NCBI GenBank assembly: GCA_020161335.1
Contig: JAIUOJ010000002.1
Location: forward strand, 52,411 to 116,410
Reading direction: 5' to 3'
From: Pseudomonadota bacterium
GTDB lineage: Bacteria > Pseudomonadota > Gammaproteobacteria > Xanthomonadales > Xanthomonadaceae
DNA length: 64,000 nt
The notes beneath the pieces are model-generated. The model saw nothing but the letters and a program-made list of their open reading frames with translations. It did no database searches and was not told the DNA's origin. The number at the start of each line of letters is the position of its first letter. The stretch's first letter is position 1. Made by a program: the position numbers and the translations under genes. Positions 8,678 to 18,115 of the stretch are shown in pieces.

Positions 8678-10336
8678 CTAGGCCGCCTGTTCCTCGGTGC
8701 GGGCGTCGTCCTCGGCATACCAGTCGGCGGCCAGCGATGCATCTGCCACGGCCCCCGCGCTGGCGAGGTGGTCGCCGAGTCCATGGTCGTCGAGATCGGG
8801 ATGGTCGGCGCGGGCGCGCTGCAGGATCTCCGCCGCCAGCCAGCGCATGCGCGCCACGTTGGTGTCGATCCGGGCCAGGAACGCCGGCGTTTCGAGCCGG
8901 TCCGAGAGCGCCCGGTTCATCTCGCGGAACCAGTCGATGCGGAACTGGTCGAGCATGCCGCGCGCCGGCGGCGATGCGCGCCCCGCGTTGCGCAGGCCCC
9001 ACTCGCGCAACAGTGGCTGCATTGCCAGGTTCAGCGCGCGCGCCTCCTCGAACTGCGGCCGCAGCCGCGACAACGTGGCCAGGTCGGTCAGGCGACCGGC
9101 GAAGAACAGCGGCGCCAGCAGCGACCAGTAGTAGGTGTAATCCCAGATCACCTTCACCGGCATCACCCGCTCGTCGCCGAACAGCGGGTACTGGTCCTGG
9201 TAAAGCGTCAGCGTGTTCTCGTAGAACGAGAAGTACAGCTGCTCGTACAGCGAGACGTAGGGCTCGAAGCGCTGCCCGGCGGCGTCTTTCGCCACCAGGT
9301 CGCAGATGTAGGTGTTGGCGATCGCGATGAAGTCGCTGCCGGGCGAGTAGAACGGGTCGAGGAACACGCCGGCCTCGCCGGTGCTGGCCCAGCGACGGGG
9401 CGAGAACACCTGCTTCGCGCCATGCGAGAAGTGGCGCAGGAACAGGAAGTCCTGCAGCGTGTGCTCGCTGCGGTCGAGGCTGGCCGCCACCTGCGGCTGG
9501 TGCACGCGCAGCCAGTCCATCGCCTTGGCGTGCGTGTTCATCGCCTCCAGCGGATGCAGCTTCGCGTCGCAGACGATGCCCAGCGAATGCGCGCCCGACG
9601 ACAGCGGGATCAGCCAGAACCAGTAGCCGGGGCCGCACATGTGGTTGGTCGAGCGCCAGCGGTCGGGCGGATCGCAGCGCTGCCGCCACTGCGCGTCCTG
9701 CGACCAGCCGTTGGGATCGACGAAGCCGTCCACCCGCCACCACGCGGCGTTGACGTCGTGGTCGTTGGCCTGGGCGAGATCGAGCTTGCGCTTGACCAGC
9801 GCCGCGCGGCCGCTGGCGTCCACCAGCCAACGGCAGTACAGCGCTTGGGCCTGGCCATCGCGCTCGTAGTGGACGAGATGGTCGTCCTCGTCGTCGGCGA
9901 TCTCGAAGCCGCGCACCACGGCGGCGTCCTCGAAGCGCACGCCCTGCGCCCGCGCCAGCACGCCGAGGTGGTTCTCGAAGCGGCCGCGGTCGATCTGCCA
10001 CGACGGCGTCGGCAGCAGCTGGCTCACGCCCAGTTCGGTGCAGCGGTCGATCGCGTGGCTGCCCTCGGAGAAGAAGAAGCGGAAGCCGAACTTGCGGATC
10101 TGTTTGGTCTCCAGGTGTTCGCGCAGGCCGAGAACGTCGGCGAAGTAGTGCGCGCCGATCTCGACCGTCGACTCGCCCACCTTGTGCGCCGCCTCGCGCA
10201 CCGGATGCGACTTGCGCTCGATGACCGCGACCGACAGGGCCGGCTGCTGCTTCCGCAGCTGCAGCGCGAGCGTCAGGCCGGCCAGGCCGCCGCCGAGGAT
10301 GGCGACGTCGACACGGGGGGCGGGGGCATTCGACAT
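8678..10336 (-). CDS. Halogenase-type FAD-dependent oxidoreductase of the pigment cluster
   Basis: The 552-residue flavoprotein has the FAD motif GGGLAGL near residue 15, KVGESTVEIG (the halogenase-family equivalent of GESLLP) near residue 52, and a VDASGRA FAD-contact segment near residue 172. The family acts on carrier- or lipid-bound aromatic substrates; xanthomonadins are known to be brominated. Whether this protein halogenates, or only oxidises, is not shown: the WxWxIP motif reads differently here (WFWLIPL). The ATG at 10336 has a good AAGGAGCG upstream. It is likely transcribed with the glycosyltransferase and KS genes. Confidence 0.85.
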   Translation of the reverse strand: MSNAPAPRVDVAILGGGLAGLTLALQLRKQQPALSVAVIERKSHPVREAAHKVGESTVEIGAHYFADVLGLREHLETKQIRKFGFRFFFSEGSHAIDRCTELGVSQLLPTPSWQIDRGRFENHLGVLARAQGVRFEDAAVVRGFEIADDEDDHLVHYERDGQAQALYCRWLVDASGRAALVKRKLDLAQANDHDVNAAWWRVDGFVDPNGWSQDAQWRQRCDPPDRWRSTNHMCGPGYWFWLIPLSSGAHSLGIVCDAKLHPLEAMNTHAKAMDWLRVHQPQVAASLDRSEHTLQDFLFLRHFSHGAKQVFSPRRWASTGEAGVFLDPFYSPGSDFIAIANTYICDLVAKDAAGQRFEPYVSLYEQLYFSFYENTLTLYQDQYPLFGDERVMPVKVIWDYTYYWSLLAPLFFAGRLTDLATLSRLRPQFEEARALNLAMQPLLREWGLRNAGRASPPARGMLDQFRIDWFREMNRALSDRLETPAFLARIDTNVARMRWLAAEILQRARADHPDLDDHGLGDHLASAGAVADASLAADWYAEDDARTEEQAA

Positions 10337-10412
10337 CGGGCAGCGCTCCTTGCGCGCCGCGTCCGGGGGAACGCGACCGGCGGAGACTACCGCAAGGCGC
10401 GGCGTGGCGTGT

Positions 10413-11222
10413 TCACGGCGCGTGTGCGCCGGGCACCGTCGATGCGTGGGGGTCGAACACCACCGGCGGACGGGCGCGCGTGCGCCGGTACTCGCGCACC
10501 ACGTGGCCCTGCGCCAGCACCTGCCGGAACACGTGCGAGGTGATCCGCCACAGGTCGCGGAACAGGCGGAAGTGGCTCTTGCGGAACTGCTCGTCCGAAC
10601 CGGCGGTGGCGTAGCGCGTCTCCACCGGCACCGACACCACGCCGTAGCCGAGCCGGCGCGCGGCCGAGATCAGCACCTGTGCCTCGAACACGAAGCCCTC
10701 GCCCGGCACGCCATCGAGGGCCAGCACCGGCGCCGGGTAAAGCCGCTGCCCGCTCTGGCTGTCGACCAGGCGGAAGCCACAGGCCCAGGCGATGCCCCAG
10801 TCGCCGAAATCGTTGCCGATCCGGCGGTACCACGGCTGCGTGCTGCGCTTCTTCAGGCGCGCGCCATTGACGATGTTGCGCGGATGCGCGTTGGCGGCGG
10901 CCACCAGGCGCGGGATGTCGCTGGCGCGGTGCTGGCCGTCGCCATCCAGCGTCACCGCCGCCGCCATGCCGCGGCGCAGGGCCTCGGCGAACCCGTCGCG
11001 CAGCGCCTGGCCCTTGCCCATGCGCCGCGGATGCCGCACCAGCACCACCGGCAGGCTCGACACGATCGCGGCGGTGTCGTCGTCGGAGCCGTCGTCGACC
11101 ACGATCACCAGGTCGCAGTGCGCGAGCGCGCCCTCGACCACCTCGCGGATGCGCAGCGCTTCGTTCAATGCGGGAATCACCGCGGCGACGTTGCCGCGGT
11201 GCAGCGTCGGCGGCTCAGACAC
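10413..11222 (-). CDS. Family 2 glycosyltransferase
   Basis: This 269-residue GT-A enzyme carries VIPALNEA, VDDGSDDDT (nucleotide-sugar binding), MGKGQALRDG and LDGDGQH (DXD-like metal site), like dolichyl-phosphate-mannose synthase-type transferases. It may glycosylate the lipid carrier of the polyene. The GTG start at 11222 overlaps the stop of the upstream KS-like gene by 8 nt; the frame remains open further upstream, but that part is a shadow of the KS-like gene. The C-terminal part has a REYRRTRARPP basic tail. Confidence 0.85.
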   Translation of the reverse strand: MSEPPTLHRGNVAAVIPALNEALRIREVVEGALAHCDLVIVVDDGSDDDTAAIVSSLPVVLVRHPRRMGKGQALRDGFAEALRRGMAAAVTLDGDGQHRASDIPRLVAAANAHPRNIVNGARLKKRSTQPWYRRIGNDFGDWGIAWACGFRLVDSQSGQRLYPAPVLALDGVPGEGFVFEAQVLISAARRLGYGVVSVPVETRYATAGSDEQFRKSHFRLFRDLWRITSHVFRQVLAQGHVVREYRRTRARPPVVFDPHASTVPGAHAP

Positions 11223-11994
11223 CGGCGATATCCAACGCGAGCTGGCGGTGCGCGCCCGCCGGCAACGATGCCGACGCGGCGCCGGCGGCCAGCGCGTCGA
11301 ACAGCGCCAGCATCGGCGCCATCGCGTTCGCCTGCAGGCGCCGCGCCAGCGGACCGTCGGCCACGGGCGCGTCGCCGTCGCGCAGCGTCGCGGACAGCCG
11401 CGGCCCGGCGCCATCGCGCGCGAGCACCAGGGCCGCACCGAGCAGGCCCTCGCTGTGCGTCACCGTGCCGAGCAGGCCGGTGGCGGTGGTGTCGTAGGCC
11501 ACCAGCAGCACGGCGTCGGCGTCGGTCGCCAGCTGCGTCATCGCTTCCAGCAGGCCCTGCGCGAAGGTCGCGCGGTAGGCGCTGATCGCGGTGGTGGTGC
11601 GCATGCAGCCGCTGCCGATGGTCCAGTAGCCGGCAGCGGCGTTGTGCACCGAGTTGTGGAACTTCGTCGGCGAGATGTCGGTGGGCGTGTCGGCCAGCGT
11701 CGCGCACATGTAGTCGGTGATGCCGAGGTCGCCGTGGGTCGAGGCGAACACCGACGGCAGCGACGCCGGATCGCGGCCGGCGCCTTGGCACGCGGCCAGC
11801 GCCACGTCCAGGGCCACCGCCACCGATGGCGGCGCGCGCCGGCGCTCGTTCGGCGCCAGCAGGTGCGGCGAAGGCTTGGCCGGTGCATTGGCGGGCAGGC
11901 CGCCGTCACGCGCGAAGGCGCGCGCGGCGGCCCAGTCCGGCAGGCCGTCGCTCCAGAACCCGATGCCGGCCACGGTCGCGGACAGCGTGCTCAT
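11215..11994 (-). CDS. Beta-ketoacyl synthase-like chain-length factor
   Basis: The 259-residue protein contains the segment SPTKFHNSVHNAAAGYW, typical of the chain-length-factor partner (Ketoacyl-synt_2 family) in aryl-polyene systems. It lacks the TACSSS nucleophile motif; the nearby segment reads GSGCMRTTTAIS. It probably forms a heterodimer with the KS encoded immediately upstream and sets the chain length. Its ATG overlaps the KS stop (ATGA), which fits a 1:1 complex. Confidence 0.85.
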   Translation of the reverse strand: MSTLSATVAGIGFWSDGLPDWAAARAFARDGGLPANAPAKPSPHLLAPNERRRAPPSVAVALDVALAACQGAGRDPASLPSVFASTHGDLGITDYMCATLADTPTDISPTKFHNSVHNAAAGYWTIGSGCMRTTTAISAYRATFAQGLLEAMTQLATDADAVLLVAYDTTATGLLGTVTHSEGLLGAALVLARDGAGPRLSATLRDGDAPVADGPLARRLQANAMAPMLALFDALAAGAASASLPAGAHRQLALDIAGV

Positions 11995-13196
11995 GCCGCG
12001 GCTCCCGTGCCGAACACCAGCGAGCAGTTGTTGCCGCCGAAGCCGAACGAATTGTTCATCGCGAACGCGATGTCGCGCCGGGCGTTGTCGAAGCGGATCT
12101 GCGGGCCGCAGCCGGGATCGGGCGTGGCGCTGTTGAGGATGCCGGGCAACAGGCCGTGTTCCAGCGCGAGCAGCGCGAACACCGACTCGACGATGCCGGC
12201 CGCGCCGAGCGTGTGCCCGGTCCAGCCCTTGGTCGAACTGGCGTGCAGGGTGTCCGGGAACAGCGCCGCCACCGCGCGCGCCTCGATCGCGTCGTTGGCC
12301 GGGGTCGAGGTGCCGTGCAGGTTGAGGTAGCCCACCTGCGCCGCGTCGATGCCGGCGCGCGCCAGCGCATCGCGCATGGCGAGCGTGGCGCCGAGGCCGT
12401 GCGGATGCGGCGCCGACATGTGGTGCGCGTCGCTCGATTCACCGTAGCCGCGCAGCTGCAAGGGCGCGTCCTCGCCGGGCGCCAGGCCCTCGAGCACCGC
12501 GAAACCGCCGGCCTCGCCCAGCGACAGCCCGTCGCGGGTGGCGTCGAACGGGCGGCAGGGTTCGGCCGAGACCAGCCCCAGCGCGTTGAAGCCGAACAGC
12601 ACGCTGCCGCACAGCGTGTCGACGCCGCCGACCAGCGCGGCATCGGCGACGCCGGCCTGGATGAGGCGCGCGGCCTGCGCGAACACCTTCGCGCTTGACG
12701 AGCAGGCGGTGGCGACCGTCACGCACGGCCCGCGCAGGCCGGTGGCGTGCTGCAGGAAATCACCAAGCGAATGCGGGGTGTGCACGATCGGCCGCTGCAG
12801 GTCTTCGGGCATGCGCAGGGTGCCGTCGGGCGTGGCCGCCGCGCGCGCATAGCCTTCTTCGCTGGCGCCGATGCTGGAGGTCGACGTGCCCACCACCAGC
12901 GCGATGCGTTCCGCGCCATGGCGCGCGACCAGCGCGTCGAGCACCGCCGGCACGCCGTCCTGCTGCAGCGCCAGCCAGGCCAGCCGGTTGTTGCGGCATT
13001 CCCAGCCGGCGAGGTGGGCGGGCAACGGGCTGTCCTCGAGGCCGTCGACACGGCCGATCCAGGTCGGCAGCGGCGCGGCGCCGAAATCATTGCGGCGCAG
13101 GCCGCCGCGGCGCGTGGCCAGGGCATCGGCCTGGGCATCGCGCCCGCGGCCGACGGCCGTGGTGGCGGTGTAGGCGCGGATCGCCAGCGCCGGCAT
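11991..13196 (-). CDS. Beta-ketoacyl-ACP synthase (FabB/FabF-like)
   Basis: The 401-residue condensing enzyme has the full Cys-His-His triad: Cys165 in TACSSS, His294 in NLHGTST and His328 in KGWTGHTLG. It elongates the polyene chain by decarboxylative Claisen condensation on the ACP. The ATG at 13196 starts MPALAI; a GTG at 13223 would add nine residues. It is the first gene of the minus-strand block (KS, chain-length factor, glycosyltransferase, flavoprotein) and is divergent from the YdcF-like gene. Confidence 0.92.
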   Translation of the reverse strand: MPALAIRAYTATTAVGRGRDAQADALATRRGGLRRNDFGAAPLPTWIGRVDGLEDSPLPAHLAGWECRNNRLAWLALQQDGVPAVLDALVARHGAERIALVVGTSTSSIGASEEGYARAAATPDGTLRMPEDLQRPIVHTPHSLGDFLQHATGLRGPCVTVATACSSSAKVFAQAARLIQAGVADAALVGGVDTLCGSVLFGFNALGLVSAEPCRPFDATRDGLSLGEAGGFAVLEGLAPGEDAPLQLRGYGESSDAHHMSAPHPHGLGATLAMRDALARAGIDAAQVGYLNLHGTSTPANDAIEARAVAALFPDTLHASSTKGWTGHTLGAAGIVESVFALLALEHGLLPGILNSATPDPGCGPQIRFDNARRDIAFAMNNSFGFGGNNCSLVFGTGAAA

Positions 13197-13260
13197 GGCA
13201 AGAGGCGATGGCGTGGGACCCACGGATGCGACCAGTGCGGAAAAGCGGGATTATATCGGC

Positions 13261-13983
13261 GTGGAAGCCGGGGACGTTCACCTGACGACGACCGCCGCGC
13301 GCCAGCGCCGCGCGCACCGCTGGCGCCTGCTGCGCGACCCGCACGCCTGGACCGCACTGGGCGTGGCCGGCGGCGCCTGCGTGTTCAGCTTCGGACTGGT
13401 GTACGTCGGCTATTTCGCGCACGTGCTGCATGTCGCGCGGCGTGCGCCGGTGCGACCGTCCGGACCGGGCTGCCTGCTGCTGTTCGGCAAGCATGCGCCC
13501 GGCGGGCGCATCGATCCGGAGTTCCGCGACCGCCTGCGTCGCGCCGCCGAAGTCTGGCAACGGCAACCCGGGCGCCCGCTGCTGCTGATGGGTGGCGGCT
13601 TCGACGGCAGCACCAGCGAAGCCGAACTCGCGCGCCGCGCGCTGTTGGAGGCCGGCGTGGCGGACACGGCGACGCTGCTGCTCGACACCGAGTCGCGCGA
13701 CACGCTGCAGAACCTGCGCAACGCGCGAGAGCTGCTGCGTGCGCATCCGCAGGCCGGCCCGGCGGTGCTGCTCAGCAGTCGCTACCACCTCGCCCGCTGC
13801 GCACTGTTCGCGCGCAACCTCGGCCTGGACGCGGAGCTGTGCGCGGCGGAAGCGCGGCTGCCGTGGCGGCCGTCGACCCTGTGGCGCCTCGCCGGCGAGG
13901 CCGCCTACGTGTGCTGGACCGACCTCGGCACGCGCTGGGCGCGCCTGGTGCGCCATCGCGGGATGCTGGAACGCGTCAGCTGA
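13261..13983 (+). CDS. YdcF/SanA-type DUF218 membrane protein
   Basis: The protein has a membrane segment at about residues 28-50, then a DUF218 domain with GCLLLFGKHAPGG, LLLMGGGFDG, ESRDTLQNLRNA and LLSSRYHLAR, the usual order of conserved blocks. Family members (SanA, ElyC, YdcF) act in envelope biogenesis by unknown chemistry. I prefer the GTG at 13261 (240 residues), because the earlier ATG at 13195 overlaps the start of the divergent KS gene and leaves no space for promoters; TTATAT at 13250-13255 could then be a -10 element. Confidence 0.7.
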   Translation: MEAGDVHLTTTAARQRRAHRWRLLRDPHAWTALGVAGGACVFSFGLVYVGYFAHVLHVARRAPVRPSGPGCLLLFGKHAPGGRIDPEFRDRLRRAAEVWQRQPGRPLLLMGGGFDGSTSEAELARRALLEAGVADTATLLLDTESRDTLQNLRNARELLRAHPQAGPAVLLSSRYHLARCALFARNLGLDAELCAAEARLPWRPSTLWRLAGEAAYVCWTDLGTRWARLVRHRGMLERVS

Positions 13984-14111
13984 GCGGGCGCACGGCCTCC
14001 ACGCAACCGCTCGGACGCGGGGTGCTGCGACTGGACCAGCCCGCGCCGTGAAGCGGCCTCGGCCGGGATGTAGAGTGGGACCCTTCCGGTACTCCAACGG
14101 AGCTGAAAGAC

Positions 14112-14585
14112 ATGACGCGTACGATGCGTGCGGTTGCCGTCCTCGGCCTCCTGTGGGTCGCAGGTGCGCTGCTGGCGCAGACGCCTCCCGAGACTGTCGC
14201 AGCGGCCGAGCTTCCCGATGTTGCGCTGCCGCCTGAGCTGGATCGGGTGCTGCGGGATTACGAGCGGGCCTGGCGCGCTGGCGACGCAACCGGAATCGCG
14301 TCGCTGTTCACCGAGGACGGGGTCCTGCTGCAGAACCACCGCCCGCCCATCCGCGGGCGCGCGGCAATCCAGGCGGTCTACGCGGGCGAGCAGGGCGGCC
14401 CGTTGCGGCTGCGCGCGCTCGCGTACGCGGCAGGCGACACGATTGGCTACATCGTCGGCGGGTACCGCTACGGGGATGCGGCGCACGACATCGGCAAGTT
14501 CACGATCACGTTGCAGCGCGAACACGGCGGCCCTTGGCGGATATCCTCGGACATGGACAGCAACAACGCTTCGCCCAGGCCGTGA
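14112..14585 (+). CDS. Secreted SnoaL/DUF4440-like protein
   Basis: The 157-residue precursor has a signal peptide (cleavage likely after LLAQ, about residue 23) and an NTF2-like domain: DYERAWRAGDATGIASLFTE, GRAAIQAVY and FTITLQREHGGPWRISSD. DUF4440 proteins form small cone-shaped dimers that bind small ligands; the substrate here is unknown. The ATG is preceded by ACGGAGCT. It is convergent with the peptidase gene downstream. No direct link to the pigment genes is visible. Confidence 0.8.
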   Translation: MTRTMRAVAVLGLLWVAGALLAQTPPETVAAAELPDVALPPELDRVLRDYERAWRAGDATGIASLFTEDGVLLQNHRPPIRGRAAIQAVYAGEQGGPLRLRALAYAAGDTIGYIVGGYRYGDAAHDIGKFTITLQREHGGPWRISSDMDSNNASPRP

Positions 14586-14703
14586 CCGGAACCGGATGCA
14601 GCGGTGCCCGCGAAACCGCCGGCCGCGTCTCCCTCGTCCGCCAGCGAGCCGATCACGACCTGGCACGCGGCGTCGATCCCCTGGCATCGCAACGGCACGC
14701 CGG

Positions 14704-17125
<2,422 letters not shown>

Positions 17126-17300
17126 CCCGTGGCAAAAACCATGAGGCGGCATTCGGGAGCACGCGTCGCCGGGATGATGGAGCATGACGAGGACGGAACG
17201 GCAAGTGCGTGGCATGAAACGCGGAATGCGACGAGCCGTCCAGGATCGCGCGTCACGCCGCGTCACGAATGATCCGCAATGACACACGCGGCCGCTGCGG

Positions 17301-18020
17301 TCAGCGCGTGCCCGGTCGTGCGCCCTGCCCGAACAGGATCTTCCGCTCTTCATCGCTCAACGGCTGCCCGGTGCCGGACACCTGCTTGCCCAGCGCGTAG
17401 GCCCGTTGCGTCGCCGGGCGCGCGGCGATCGCGGCGTGCCAGCGGCGCACTTCGGCGAACGGCGCGAGGTCCAGCGGCGCCTTGTCGTAGGGATTGATCC
17501 ACGGATACGCGGCCATGTCGGCGATGGTGTAGTCGTCGCCGGTGATGAAGGCGCGCCCGGCCAGCTGCCGGTCGAGCACGCCCAGCAGGCGCAGCGCCTC
17601 GCGCGTGTAGCGGTCGATCGCGTAGGGGATCTTCTCCGGCGCATACACGGTGAAATGGCCGTACTGCCCGGTCATCGGGCCGAGTCCGCCCATCTGCCAC
17701 ATCAGCCACTGGTTGACCTCGACCTTGCGCCGCACGCTGTCGCCGAAGAAGCGGCCGCTCTTGTTGGCGAGGTAGAGCAGGATCGCGCCCGACTCGAACA
17801 CGCTGATCGGCGCGCCGCCGTCGGCCGGTGCATGGTCGACGATGGCCGGCATCTTGTTGTTCGGCGAGAACGCGAGGTAATCCGCCCGGAACTGGTCGCC
17901 CTTGCCGATGTCGAGCGGCTTGATCGTGTACGCCAGCGGCGTGCCGGCCTCGGCCAGCTCCTCGAGCAGCAGGGTGATCTTGTGGCCGTTGGGCGTGGGC
18001 CAGTAGTACAGGTCGATCAT
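17301..18020 (-). CDS. Glutathione S-transferase (YghU/YfcG-like)
   Basis: This 239-residue protein has an N-terminal thioredoxin-like domain (YYWPTPNGHKITLLLEE, then SPNNKMPAIVD, the cis-Pro glutathione site, and ESGAILLYLA) and an alpha-helical C-terminal domain with FITGDDYTIADMAAYPW. The pattern matches the nu-class YghU/YfcG disulfide-bond oxidoreductases, which bind two glutathiones. It is cytoplasmic. The start is ATG at 18020; the long upstream open frame is a shadow of the receptor gene. It lies 95 bp downstream of the receptor and may share its transcript. Confidence 0.92.
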   Translation of the reverse strand: MIDLYYWPTPNGHKITLLLEELAEAGTPLAYTIKPLDIGKGDQFRADYLAFSPNNKMPAIVDHAPADGGAPISVFESGAILLYLANKSGRFFGDSVRRKVEVNQWLMWQMGGLGPMTGQYGHFTVYAPEKIPYAIDRYTREALRLLGVLDRQLAGRAFITGDDYTIADMAAYPWINPYDKAPLDLAPFAEVRRWHAAIAARPATQRAYALGKQVSGTGQPLSDEERKILFGQGARPGTR

Positions 18021-18115
18021 GGCGGTGCCTGCGCGGGGCGGGAACCGCAGTGTAGACGCCGGCCGGGCAACGGGCCGTCGCGTGGACGGCCCGCTGCGTT
18101 GCATCGGGCGGATGG

